From positions 62,001 to 126,000 of the forward strand of contig CANLSF010000006.1 in assembly GCA_947493695.1 (NCBI GenBank): a stretch of DNA of 64,000 nucleotides. Direction: 5' to 3'. This document shows positions 40,200-48,632 of this stretch, in pieces. Position 1 is the first letter of the stretch, and each line of letters opens with the position of its first letter. The notes below the pieces were generated by a model. The model did not search any database and was not told where the DNA came from. It saw only the letters and a program-made list of their open reading frames with translations. The translations under genes were made by a program, and so were the position numbers. Source of the DNA: an uncultured Kiloniellaceae bacterium (GTDB taxonomy: Bacteria; Pseudomonadota; Alphaproteobacteria; Kiloniellales; Kiloniellaceae).

Positions 40200-42614
40200 A
40201 TGAAAAGCCATACACAAGCCGTAGTCATTGGAGGTGGCGTCGTTGGTTGCTCTATCCTCTACCACCTGACGAAACTTGGCTGGACGGATGTTGTCATGCT
40301 CGAGCGCGATGAGCTGACGTCAGGTTCGACCTGGCATGCGGCGGCCAACATTCACGGCCTGCACGACAGCACGAATATCTCGCGGCTACAGCATTATACC
40401 ATGGGGCTCTACAAGGAACTTGAGCAGGAAACCGGGCAGGGTTGCGGCGTTTTCCAGCCGGGGTCGCTGTATCTGGCGCAGACGCAAGAGCGCGAACACC
40501 AGCTTCGGCTACAGGAAGCAAAAGCGCGCTACTACGGCATGAACTTCCACGAAGTCAGCCGTGACGAAGCGGAGCGCCTGCATCCCCTGGTGAATTACGA
40601 CGGTATCCGCTGTATCATGTTTGAGCCGGACGGCGGCAATGTCGATCCCTCAGGCGTCACCATGGCCTACGCGGCGGGCGCCCGCGCCAAGGGGGCCGAG
40701 ATCTATCGCTTCACCCCTGTCACAGCAACGACCCAGCAGCCCGACGGAACCTGGGTCGTTGAGACTCCCAAGGGAAACATTCGCACCGATTGGGTGGTCA
40801 ATGCCGCGGGCCTCTGGGGCCGTGAAGTCGCCGCCCTGGCGGGCATCGAACTGCCGCTGGTTCCCACCGAACACCAGTATTTTGTGACCGAGAGCATCCC
40901 TGAACTCGAAGCCCTCGACCGGCGCCTGCCCTCGGTCGCAGACCGTGATGGCGAATACTATCTCCGGCAAGAGGTGCAGGGGCTTCTCGTCGGCGCATAC
41001 GAGCGGGATATGAAGTTCTGGGCGGAGGACGGCACACCACAGGGCTTCGGCCATGAGTTGTTCCCGGACGACCTGGAGCGCATCGAAGACAATATGATGC
41101 GCGCCATTGAGCGTGTCCCTGCTCTGGAAAGGGCGGGTATCAAGCGGGTGATCAACGGTCCGATGATCTGGTCGCCGGACAGCGCTGCACTTTTCGGGCC
41201 GGTGCCGGAGCTTTCCAATTACTTCTGCTGCAACGGCATCATCCCCGGGTTTTCGCAATCAGGTGGACTGGGGCTGCTGTCAGCGGAATGGATCATCGAG
41301 GGAGAGCCCAAACTGGATATGTTCGCCTGGGACATGGCGCGCTACGGCCTTTGGGCCGGGAAAGACTTCACCAAGGAGCGAGTCCGTGATCAGTATGCCC
41401 ATCGCTTCAAGATTCATTTCCCGAACGAAGAACGGGAAGCGGGCCGCCCGGTCCGTAAACGGCCCGTGTACGAAGTTCAGAAATCCCTGGGCGCGATTTT
41501 CGGCCTGAACTACGGCTGGGAACATCCGCTATGGTATGCGGAGACGCCCGAACAGGCGAAAGAAACAGCCGGCTTTACCCGTCAGAACTGGTTCGAACCG
41601 GTCGGCGCGGAATGCCGCAATCTGCGTGAAAACGCCGGCATCATCGATATCTCCAACTTCGCGAAATACAGCGTCGAGGGTCCTGGCGCAGAAGGCTGGC
41701 TGAATGCCCTCTTCGCCAACCGGATGCCCAAGCTGGTCGGACGCTCCTGCCTGACGCCCCTGATCGGCAAGCGCGGCGGCATCGCCGGCGACTTCACGGT
41801 AACGCGCCTCGGCGAAGATGAGTTCCTGATCATCGGCTCAGGCATGGCGGAGCGCTATCATCAGCGCTACTTCAACGCCGTGCCCCTGCCCGCAGGCACC
41901 TCGTTCCGCCCAATGACCGAGGCCATGTGCGGTTTCAACGTCGCTGGCCCGAAATCGCGCGACCTGCTGCAACGATTGACCAACACAGACCTCTCGACGC
42001 ATGCTTTCCCTTTCATGCGCTCGAAACGGATTGAGCTGGCCGGTATCGAGGTGGTGGCCATCCGCGTGTCCTTTACAGGTGATCTGGGTTGGGAGCTCCA
42101 CTGCGCAACGGAACATCAGTTGGCGCTCTATCAGGCACTGCTTGAGACCGGCAAGGACTTCAATGCCGGACCGGTCGGGTCGCGTGCATTAATGTCGCTG
42201 CGGGTCGAAAAGGGCTATGGCAGCTGGGGTCGGGAGTATTCGCCGGAGTACTGGCCACAGGAGGTTGGGCTGGACCGCCTGATCAAAATGGACAAGGGCG
42301 CGTTTCTGAACCGCTCTGCCTACGCAGCGCTTGCCGATACAGCACCACGCGAGCATCTGGTGCTGATCGAAGTTGATGCTAAAGATGCCGATGCCACCGG
42401 TGGCGAACCTATCTTTCTGCTCGACGGCACGCCGGTCGGCCGCGTCTCCTCCGGGGCCTATGGCTACACGGTCGAGAAGTCACTGGCACTTGGTTACGTC
42501 AAGAACGTGAGCGCCGGACAGGAAGTCAGTGTCGCAATTCTGGGACGCCCCCATAAAGGCGTTGTACTCGCCGAACCACCATTTGACCCAAAGGGCGAAC
42601 GCCTGCGGCGGTAA
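40200..42614 (+). CDS. Dimethylglycine/sarcosine dehydrogenase-like flavoprotein (FAD oxidoreductase-GcvT fusion)
   Basis: 804 residues. The N-terminal half is an FAD amine oxidoreductase: AVVIGGGVVGCSILYHLTKLGWTDVVMLERDELTSGSTWHAAANIHG, the GxGxxG FAD loop and the SGSTWHAA motif whose His forms the covalent flavin bond in dimethylglycine and sarcosine dehydrogenases. The C-terminal half (from about residue 430) is an aminomethyltransferase/GcvT-type folate-binding domain: ...DISNFAKYSVEGPGAEGWLNALFANR, GWELHCATEHQLALYQAL, ALMSLRVEKGYGSWGREYSPEY and HKGVVLAEPPFDP. The enzyme should oxidise an N-methylated glycine and pass the one-carbon unit to tetrahydrofolate in the cytosol. Divergent LysR control suggests inducible methylamine/betaine use. 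Confidence 0.9.
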   Translation: MKSHTQAVVIGGGVVGCSILYHLTKLGWTDVVMLERDELTSGSTWHAAANIHGLHDSTNISRLQHYTMGLYKELEQETGQGCGVFQPGSLYLAQTQEREHQLRLQEAKARYYGMNFHEVSRDEAERLHPLVNYDGIRCIMFEPDGGNVDPSGVTMAYAAGARAKGAEIYRFTPVTATTQQPDGTWVVETPKGNIRTDWVVNAAGLWGREVAALAGIELPLVPTEHQYFVTESIPELEALDRRLPSVADRDGEYYLRQEVQGLLVGAYERDMKFWAEDGTPQGFGHELFPDDLERIEDNMMRAIERVPALERAGIKRVINGPMIWSPDSAALFGPVPELSNYFCCNGIIPGFSQSGGLGLLSAEWIIEGEPKLDMFAWDMARYGLWAGKDFTKERVRDQYAHRFKIHFPNEEREAGRPVRKRPVYEVQKSLGAIFGLNYGWEHPLWYAETPEQAKETAGFTRQNWFEPVGAECRNLRENAGIIDISNFAKYSVEGPGAEGWLNALFANRMPKLVGRSCLTPLIGKRGGIAGDFTVTRLGEDEFLIIGSGMAERYHQRYFNAVPLPAGTSFRPMTEAMCGFNVAGPKSRDLLQRLTNTDLSTHAFPFMRSKRIELAGIEVVAIRVSFTGDLGWELHCATEHQLALYQALLETGKDFNAGPVGSRALMSLRVEKGYGSWGREYSPEYWPQEVGLDRLIKMDKGAFLNRSAYAALADTAPREHLVLIEVDAKDADATGGEPIFLLDGTPVGRVSSGAYGYTVEKSLALGYVKNVSAGQEVSVAILGRPHKGVVLAEPPFDPKGERLRR

Positions 42615-42680
42615 AACCTTGCAGCATTGAGATTGACACCCTTCGACGGTTCTCCCTCCGCTCCGTCGAGGTCAATACCC

Positions 42681-42698
42681 CTATCTTTCAGTAGATAG
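42681..42698 (-). promoter_or_regulatory. Operator-like palindrome, upstream copy
   Basis: Top strand CTATCTTTCAGTAGATAG. Its inverse complement agrees with 42946-42963 at 17 of 18 positions, so the same protein should bind both, 265 bp apart. Confidence 0.6.
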
Positions 42699-42922
42699 CT
42701 GAACCGCCGTGTTAGCTTTCATCGCGCGGGAGTTTCTGCGACCTGATGTCTCTTGTTGCGGCAAACAAACGCGCTGAGCAACAGAAGTGTGTAGATTCCG
42801 ATTCAAGATATCGGTTAACTCTACAGATTTTCGATCACGTTTTTTCAACGTAAATTCAAATAGTTATCTCGAAAAAATCTCCGTTCAACTACTGCTCCGG
42901 CAGATCCGATCCGGTTCTGCCC

Positions 42923-42963
42923 TTGACAAACGACACTCTCGATATCTATCTACTGATAGATAG
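42923..42963 (+). promoter_or_regulatory. Promoter with overlapping operator before the glutathione transferase gene
   Basis: TTGACA at 42923-42928, 18-bp spacer, TATCTA at 42947-42952. The palindrome CTATCTA-CTGA-TAGATAG (42946-42963, perfect 7-bp arms) overlaps the -10 element, a classic repressor position. Its start is about 100 bp ahead of the gene. Confidence 0.65.
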
Positions 42964-43066
42964 TTAATAAAACTAATGATCGACGCGTATGAGTCTCGCA
43001 CCGGTCGAAATCCACGTTCCACCGCAATCCAAGACCCGCACCGACACCAACAGAGAGGACAACAGA

Positions 43067-43687
43067 ATGAAGATTTACGATTTTGAAGGTTTCCCCAACC
43101 CGGCCCGCGTCCGAATTGCCCTGGCCGAAAAAGGCCTAGCAGATCAGGTCGAATTTGTGAGCATCGACGTGCCAAACGGCGAGCATAAGAGTCCCGAGTT
43201 TCTGGCCAAGAACCCCAGCGCAGCTGTCCCTGTTCTCGAACTGGAAGATGGTACGACGATCTCGGAATGCACAGCCATCACCGAATACCTCGATCATACG
43301 GGGAAGGGTGCGAAGCTCTCCGGAGAAACCGCCAAGGAGCGCGCTGTCATTCACATGATGCAGCGGCGCGCAGAGGCTGGCCTGGTGGACGCCGTCGGTG
43401 CCTACTTCCATCATGCGACGCCCGGCCTGGGTCCGGACGTCGAAGAGTACCAGAACAAGGAGTGGGGCGAGAAGCAGCGCGAACGCGCCGTCAAGGGCAT
43501 GCACTACTTCAATGAGGTCCTCGCCGATCAGCCCTATATCGCTGGTGAGAACTTCTCGATGGCCGACATTACCGCCTTTGCCGGTCTCGGCTATGCTGAC
43601 TTTGCCAAGATCGATATTCCTGCAGACTGCCAGAACCTGATTGCCTGGCGTCAGAAGGTCGCGCAACGGCCAAGCATCGCAGGCTAA
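43067..43687 (+). CDS. Glutathione S-transferase
   Basis: 206 residues from the ATG with AGAGAGGAC 10 bp upstream; an earlier in-frame start adds 26 residues of non-family sequence. The N-terminal thioredoxin-like domain (MKIYDFEGFPNPARVRIALAEKGLADQVEFVSIDVP) has the 'NPARVRIALAEKG' glutathione-entry helix, and FLAKNPSAAVPVLELEDGTTISECTAITEYLD is the conserved P-V-L-E-L-ED-G..I-E-S/C-A-I--Y-L block with cis-Pro and the Glu-Ser/Cys glutathione contact. The C-terminal all-alpha domain ends FSMADITAFAGLGYADF, the GST H-site wall. Detoxifies electrophiles by glutathione conjugation in the cytosol. The promoter is overlapped by a palindrome, so expression is probably inducible. Confidence 0.9.
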   Translation: MKIYDFEGFPNPARVRIALAEKGLADQVEFVSIDVPNGEHKSPEFLAKNPSAAVPVLELEDGTTISECTAITEYLDHTGKGAKLSGETAKERAVIHMMQRRAEAGLVDAVGAYFHHATPGLGPDVEEYQNKEWGEKQRERAVKGMHYFNEVLADQPYIAGENFSMADITAFAGLGYADFAKIDIPADCQNLIAWRQKVAQRPSIAG

Positions 43688-43707
43688 CTGAAACCCAGCC
43701 GGCTTAA

Positions 43708-43776
43708 ACCAGCCCGTCAAGAAAACCAGCCCGTCAAGAAAACCAGCCACCAACTGACGGGCTGGTCACGTTTTTT
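43708..43776 (+). terminator. Terminator with a duplicated left arm
   Basis: ACCAGCCCGTCA (43725-43736) pairs with TGACGGGCTGGT (43755-43766), followed by TTTTTT at 43771. A second copy of the left arm lies at 43708-43719, a 17-bp tandem duplication, so two mutually exclusive hairpins can form. Confidence 0.75.
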
Positions 43777-43849
43777 CTATAGAGTGCAATCCCTCTTGAA
43801 TGAATTGCCCTTATACCCGCCAATAGGCATCTTACTTCGAGGAAGTGTC

Positions 43850-44530
43850 ATGGAACTGAATGCTGATTTTTCCCAACGTGTTGTCGTTCACGGTGACGAG
43901 ACTGAATGGCTGGGCTCACCGATAGAAGGCATCAGCAGGCGTATGCTCGATCGTATCGGGGATGAAGTGGCCCGTGCGACAACCATTGTCCGTTACGACG
44001 AAAACAGTCAGTTTTCGCCCCACGTTCATACAGGTGGCGAGGAATTCATTGTCCTGGACGGCGTTTTCCAGGATGAACATGGAGATTTCCCTGCAGGTTC
44101 CTACATCCGCAATCCACCGGAATCCAGCCATACGCCGGGCTCCGAAGCCGGATGCGTGATTTTCGTCAAGCTCTGGCAGTTCGAGCCCTCCGATCGCACC
44201 CACGTCCGTCTTCAGTTCGACAAGATGTCGGCAATTGCAGACCCCGACCGCGCAGGTGTGACGGTCACACCTCTTTATAAAGACGCGCGGGAAGACGTGC
44301 GAATTGAGAACTGGGCGGCCGGCGCGGATGTCGAGGTCGAGAGCGAAAACGGCGCCGAGATCCTGGTTCTGGAGGGCGGCTTTGAAGAAAGCGGCGACAG
44401 CCTGCGCCCGCAATCCTGGCTCCGCTCGCCCATCGGCGGCAAGGTTCACGCCAAGGCTGGACCGAAGGGCGCTCGAGTCTGGATCAAATCCGGACACCTT
44501 CGCTTCGTTGAGCCCCCAAAGGTCGCCTGA
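43850..44530 (+). CDS. ChrR-like cupin-domain protein without an anti-sigma zinc domain
   Basis: 226 residues from the ATG with AGGAAG upstream. Two cupin units are visible: residues about 55-115 with the metal motif SPHVHTGGEEFIVLDGVFQDEHGDFPAGSYIRNPPESSHTP (His-x-His, Glu and a downstream His), and a shorter one around residues 155-200 (AGADVEVESENGAEILVLEGGFEE ... LRPQSWLRSPIGG). The order and length are those of the C-terminal ChrR cupin pair, which senses singlet oxygen in Rhodobacter when fused to an anti-sigma zinc domain. That zinc domain and the sigma-E gene are absent here, so this is a stand-alone cupin. It may bind a metal and a small ligand or carry a detoxifying activity. Confidence 0.7.
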   Translation: MELNADFSQRVVVHGDETEWLGSPIEGISRRMLDRIGDEVARATTIVRYDENSQFSPHVHTGGEEFIVLDGVFQDEHGDFPAGSYIRNPPESSHTPGSEAGCVIFVKLWQFEPSDRTHVRLQFDKMSAIADPDRAGVTVTPLYKDAREDVRIENWAAGADVEVESENGAEILVLEGGFEESGDSLRPQSWLRSPIGGKVHAKAGPKGARVWIKSGHLRFVEPPKVA

Positions 44531-44703
44531 TCAAAGGTAACCTGAAGCGCACGATCTGATCTTGCGGGCGGGCGTTCGCATATCTATGTTTTCAGGCGAA
44601 GCCTTGCCCAAGGAATCTTTGCTGCACCCCTGAAATTGTGTGGCCGTCCCGTTAATGGGGTTGGGATTCCCTGAATTCATACGCCAGCCTGCGGAAGCAA
44701 AAC

Positions 44704-45675
44704 ATGTCGAGCACTCACGAAACCAAAGTTCTGATCATCGGATCCGGCGCTGCCGGGCTGACTGCCGCCATCTATGCGGCGCGCGCAAACCTCAGCCCTA
44801 TGCTGGTCGCCGGCCTGCAGCCTGGTGGGCAGCTCACCATCACAACCGACGTCGAGAATTACCCCGGTTTTGCCGATGTGATCCAGGGCCCCTGGCTGAT
44901 GGAGCAGATGCAGAAGCAGGCGGAACATGTCGGCACGAAGATCATGTCCGACCTGATTACCGAGGTTGATTTCTCTTCCCGCCCCTTCGTCTGCAAAGGC
45001 GATAGCGGCGACAGCTATGTTGCGGATGCGGTCATTATCTCGACCGGCGCCCAGGCACGATGGCTCGGATTGCCAAGTGAGCAGCACTTCAACGGTCGTG
45101 GCGTCTCCGCCTGTGCGACCTGCGACGGCTTTTTCTATCGCAACAAGCCGGTGGTCGTTGTCGGCGGTGGCAACAGCGCAGTTGAAGAATCGCTTTATCT
45201 GGCGGGAATCTGCTCCAAAGTGACGCTGGTCCATCGCCGGGACAGCCTGCGCGCCGAGCATATCGCTCAGGAACGCCTGTTCAAGCACCCCAAGATCGAT
45301 GTGGTATGGAACTCGGTCGTCGATGAGATTCTGGGCGGCGACGGCCCGATGGACGGCGTTGAAGCCGTACGCCTGCGCTCGACCGTCAATGACGAAACCA
45401 GCGAACTCCCGACCGAGGGTGTGTTTGTCGCTATTGGCCATGATCCCGCCACCGGCGTCTTTTCCGGCCACTTGGACCTGGACGACGAGGGCTACATCCT
45501 CGCGGCGCCCAATTCCACGGAAACCTCGGTACCTGGCGTGTTCGCAGCAGGTGACTGCGTCGACAAGATCTATCGTCAGGCTGTTACGGCTGCCGGCCTG
45601 GGCTGCATGGCGGCCCTGCAAACCGAGAAGTTTCTGGCAGAGAACGAAGCGGGACAATCAGAAGCCGCCGAGTAG
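44704..45675 (+). CDS. trxB: Thioredoxin-disulfide reductase
   Basis: 323 residues. FAD loop: VLIIGSGAAGLTAAIYAARANL. The redox-active pair is C137-A-T-C140 in SACATCDGFFYRNKPVVVVGGGNSAVEESLYL, the last part being the NADPH-binding GGGxSA. C-terminal: FAAGDCVDKIYRQAVTAAGLGCMAAL, the FAD-ribityl Asp. It reduces thioredoxin with NADPH and supports disulfide reduction, ribonucleotide reductase and peroxidases in the cytosol. Start ATG with GGAAGC upstream. It is followed by a LysR gene 241 bp downstream on the same strand; its thioredoxin is not in the window. Confidence 0.95.
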   Translation: MSSTHETKVLIIGSGAAGLTAAIYAARANLSPMLVAGLQPGGQLTITTDVENYPGFADVIQGPWLMEQMQKQAEHVGTKIMSDLITEVDFSSRPFVCKGDSGDSYVADAVIISTGAQARWLGLPSEQHFNGRGVSACATCDGFFYRNKPVVVVGGGNSAVEESLYLAGICSKVTLVHRRDSLRAEHIAQERLFKHPKIDVVWNSVVDEILGGDGPMDGVEAVRLRSTVNDETSELPTEGVFVAIGHDPATGVFSGHLDLDDEGYILAAPNSTETSVPGVFAAGDCVDKIYRQAVTAAGLGCMAALQTEKFLAENEAGQSEAAE

Positions 45676-45916
45676 GCCTGCCAGGCGACATCCGGCGGGA
45701 TACCGGCGGTTCCGTCGCAATGGCAGGAAGTTAGGTCCAGTACCCGTATTTGCGTGATCAAAACCGCTTTTCAGGATATGAGTGAGGAGCTGGGGTACTC
45801 AACCCATTGGACAATCGACTGATTTACGTTTCGTTTTGATATAAACTGATAAGACCATATGTCTGGACTCGATCATATTGCGGTCGAGAATACCGACAAG
45901 AAAACGGGGGATAACT

Positions 45917-46858
45917 GTGGCAGCGACAGGTGAAACGACGCGGAAAAGCGCGCTTGGCGCCTCAATCATGGATTGGGACAAGCTGCGCATTTTTCATGCC
46001 GTCGCGGAAGCCGGCAGTTTCACCCACGCCGGCGAACTCTTAAATCTCAGCCAATCGGCGGTAAGCCGCCAGATATCAGCGCTGGAAGACAGCCTCAAGG
46101 TCGCCCTCTTCCACCGTCACGCCCGTGGCCTGATCCTGACCGAACAGGGCGAACTGCTCTATCGCACCGCTCACGACGTTTTCGGCAAACTCGCCATGAC
46201 CGAGGCGCAGCTGACCGAGAGTAAGGACCGCCCCAAAGGCCCCCTCAAGATCACCACAACGGTTGCCTTCGGGTCGACCTGGCTGGCGCCGCGCATGCGC
46301 GAGTTCATGGAAGTTTACCCCGAAATCGAGGTGCAGCTGCTGCTTGCCGACCGAGAACTGGACCTTTCCATGCGTGAAGCCGACGTCGCGGTGCGCCTGA
46401 CCCCGCCCCGGCAACCGGATCTGGTTCAGCGTCACCTGCTGACCGTACACATGCACATCTACTCCTCGGTGGCATACATCAAGAAGCACGGCATGCCGAA
46501 GAGCCCGGAAGATCTCGACGACCACCGGATCATTGTCTACGGCGAGGAAAACCGGCCCCCGGTGCCTGATGTGAACTGGCTGCTGCGGATTGGCTACCAG
46601 CAAGGCCAGTTGCGGCGCCCGTCTCTGACCGTCAACAACGTATACGGCATCATGAGTGCTCTGCGCTCAGGCGCTGGACTGGGCGCTCTGCCTGACTTCA
46701 TGACCCACGGCATCAACGAACTGGTGCAGGTTCTGCCTGAGATCGAAGGTCCACAGTTCGACGCCTACTTCGTGTACGCCGAAGAGATGCGCTCATCCAA
46801 GCGAATCTCGGTATTCCGCGACTTCCTGCTGCGTCAGGTTGCCGATTCGACCTTTTAA
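45917..46858 (+). CDS. LysR-family transcriptional regulator beside trxB
   Basis: 313 residues from a GTG with GGGGG 7 bp upstream (a second candidate start, ATG 45968, would give the shorter MDWDKLRIF). The HTH is LRIFHAVAEAGSFTHAGELLNLSQSAVSRQISALEDSLKVALFHRHARGLILTEQG, a standard LysR domain of the 'LrhA/CysB-like' size. The effector domain contains TTVAFGSTWLAPRMREFMEVYPEIEVQLLLADRELDLSMREADVAVRLTPPRQPDLVQRHL. This regulator-next-to-trxB layout is frequent in alphaproteobacteria, but the regulated gene is not known. It could control trxB or the divergent/convergent EamA gene downstream. Ligand unknown. Confidence 0.85.
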   Translation: MAATGETTRKSALGASIMDWDKLRIFHAVAEAGSFTHAGELLNLSQSAVSRQISALEDSLKVALFHRHARGLILTEQGELLYRTAHDVFGKLAMTEAQLTESKDRPKGPLKITTTVAFGSTWLAPRMREFMEVYPEIEVQLLLADRELDLSMREADVAVRLTPPRQPDLVQRHLLTVHMHIYSSVAYIKKHGMPKSPEDLDDHRIIVYGEENRPPVPDVNWLLRIGYQQGQLRRPSLTVNNVYGIMSALRSGAGLGALPDFMTHGINELVQVLPEIEGPQFDAYFVYAEEMRSSKRISVFRDFLLRQVADSTF

Positions 46859-46882
46859 GCCGAGACCGCAGAACGGCTTTTC

Positions 46883-47917
46883 CTACCTGATTGCACGATC
46901 CGGCGGCCCTTTCGAGAGGGACCGGCCTCTTATCGACTCGCGGTAAAACACGAAAAGACCGCCACCGACGATCAGCAGAATACCCGCCATGGACGCCAGG
47001 TCGGGCACGTCTCCCCAAATGACCACTCCCCAAACGATCGCCAAGGGCAAGGCACTGTATTCGAAAGGCGCGACCGCCGTGGCCTCGGCCAGACGATAGG
47101 CCTGCGAGATTGCATAGCCGCCAATCGCAGCCAGAGTGCCGCATGCCAGCATCAAGAGAGCATCATGTAGACCCGGTATAACCCAGGCACGGAACAGAAA
47201 TTCCAGGCTTGCGTTCCCGGAACCGGCAAAACGACCGTCTCCGATCATCAGACCGATGGCTGCACTGGCGATCACAAAGGTGAAATGGATATAGAACGCC
47301 AGAACCGACGCTCTATGATGCACACCGATCCGACGCGTAATGATCTGCATGGAGGCATAGCAAAAGGCGGCAAGGACCGGCAGCAATGCCACCAGCTGTA
47401 TAATACCCGCTCCAGGGCGCAGCATAACGATCACTCCCGCCAGTCCCATCAAAACGGCGAACCAGCGGGCCGGGCCCACCTTTTCCCCCAAAAACGGAAC
47501 CGACAGAATAGTAATGAAAAGAGGCCCGATGAAGAAAATCGCCAGAGCTTCAGCCAGCGGCATTGTCGCCAAGGCCAGGAAATAACTCATATTCGCGACG
47601 ATCAGCAGAAGCCCGCGCGCCATTAGCGGTCCCAGGTTTCTGGTCCAGAGACTCCGCAGACCGCCCTCGAAGTGCACGACGACCAAGGTCAGAAGCATCG
47701 CGATGCTTGCGCGCGCCAGAATGACCTGATGGAGGGGGTAATCGCTACTCAGCCATTTTATCGCGACATCCTGTGTCGATAAAGCCGAAGCCCCCAGCAT
47801 AACAAGGAGGATGCCCTGGATCTGTTTGTCCGAACGAATTCGGTTCAACACGTGGAGTGTGTTCCGCCATGCATGGCCTTGTTTCCCTGGTTCGCCTCTG
47901 ACACCCGATTGAACCAC
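46883..47917 (-). CDS. EamA/DMT-family transporter
   Basis: About 344 residues from a GTG at 47917 (a start at a second GTG, 47851, is also possible). Ten transmembrane helices in two EamA repeats: GILLVMLGASALSTQDVAIKWL, VILARASIAMLLTLVVVHF, ...IANMSYFLALATMPLAEALAIFFIGPLFITILSVPFLGEKVGPARW (helices 3-4 with the E-x-G-E-x turn), then the second repeat ending EATAVAPFEYSALPLAIVWGVVIWGDVPDLASMAGILLIVGGGLFVF. DMT exporters move metabolites such as amino acids, drugs or polyols out of the cytosol. Converges with the LysR gene by 25 bp. Substrate not deducible. Confidence 0.85.
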   Translation of the reverse strand: MVQSGVRGEPGKQGHAWRNTLHVLNRIRSDKQIQGILLVMLGASALSTQDVAIKWLSSDYPLHQVILARASIAMLLTLVVVHFEGGLRSLWTRNLGPLMARGLLLIVANMSYFLALATMPLAEALAIFFIGPLFITILSVPFLGEKVGPARWFAVLMGLAGVIVMLRPGAGIIQLVALLPVLAAFCYASMQIITRRIGVHHRASVLAFYIHFTFVIASAAIGLMIGDGRFAGSGNASLEFLFRAWVIPGLHDALLMLACGTLAAIGGYAISQAYRLAEATAVAPFEYSALPLAIVWGVVIWGDVPDLASMAGILLIVGGGLFVFYRESIRGRSLSKGPPDRAIR

Positions 47918-48222
47918 CGGATCAGACGTTCATTGGAGCTTTGAGATGCATTATCTGCAGGTTCGAGGGCAATTTGCGTTCCTGATGTGACGAACTATCT
48001 GGAACGATCACTCTCTAAAGCCTGACCGACAAAAGTTCCACATCAGCAACAAATCTGCCTGAATTTCAGAGATTTAGGTCGAAGCTATCTGCTTTACGAC
48101 GATGATACCCTGCGAACTGAGGACGCCCAAGTATTTCAAGAGGCGCTGAAACCGAAGGCATTAATTTTACCCCCAGGCACAGGGAATACGAAGAAAAAAC
48201 ATTGTTACAACAATATGTTAGA

Positions 48223-48245
48223 AGATATGCAGAAGCTGCATATCT
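48223..48245. promoter_or_regulatory. Perfect 23-bp inverted repeat
   Basis: AGATATGCAG-AAG-CTGCATATCT, perfect 10-bp arms with a 3-bp centre, about 55 bp before the hairpin array. It could be an operator for the array's promoter or the first hairpin of a longer RNA. Confidence 0.5.
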
Positions 48246-48300
48246 CCACTGCCTAAATAGACGTCGACACTTTGTCTGGAATGCTTATGTTCTAAACATC

Positions 48301-48460
48301 GATGTTGCGTCGCAGCATCAACGAGCTTCCACCTCCCCTGGTGGACTCGGATTTCCGGACCCCCCTGTCCGGAAACTAGGGTCTTCGGACCCCACGTCTC
48401 CCAGACGTGAAGCCTCCCTGTTCAACTTGCCGGGAACTGCGGTTCCCGGCATTTTTTTTT
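48301..48460 (+). ncRNA. Candidate small RNA: five hairpins, C-rich loops, Rho-independent end
   Basis: In order on the + strand: GATGTTGC/GCAGCATC with loop GTC (48301-48319, one G-U pair); CCACC/GGTGG, loop TCCCCT (48329-48344); TTTCCGGAC/GTCCGGAAA, loop CCCCCT (48352-48375); GGGTC/GACCC with a TTCG tetraloop (48379-48392); ACGTCT/AGACGT, loop CCC (48394-48408); a single-stranded GCCTCCCTG; then a terminator stem. C-rich loops and the free CCTCCC are what anti-Shine-Dalgarno trans-acting RNAs look like, for example the alphaproteobacterial AbcR/CuckooRNA classes, but no named family was recognised. The T-run orientation fixes the strand. Transcription is inferred. Confidence 0.6.
48429..48460 (+). 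terminator. Strong Rho-independent terminator
   Basis: GCCGGGAAC-TGCG-GTTCCCGGC: perfect 9-bp stem with 4-base loop (48429-48450), then A followed by nine T (48451-48460). The orientation supports + strand transcription of the preceding hairpin array. Confidence 0.9.
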
Positions 48461-48632
48461 GCCCAAATGCTTTTTTGGCGCAAGATCGATCGATCGGGGA
48501 TGAGCACGCGTACCTATCCCGTGATGCCGCCGACACTCGCCGGGAGCTCCAGATATTCAGCGTTTGACGTCAGCTTGAAGACCACCCTCCGGCCAGGCAG
48601 ACGGTGGTCGCGGTATTTAGACCAGATCTATT

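Larger units (their letters stand above)
42615..43066. other. Promoter-rich intergenic region before the glutathione transferase
   Basis: No gene is recognised in the 452 bp. It contains two copies of an 18-bp operator-like palindrome (42681-42698 and 42946-42963) and one good sigma-70-type promoter; see those entries. Confidence 0.6.
47918..48632. other. Long intergenic region containing a candidate structured RNA
   Basis: About 715 bp between the EamA and msrP starts/ends. Left part featureless apart from ATTGTT-AC-AACAAT (48201-48214) and the inverted repeat at 48223-48245. The right part holds the hairpin array and terminator at 48301-48460. No coding frame with a ribosome site was seen. 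Confidence 0.6.
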
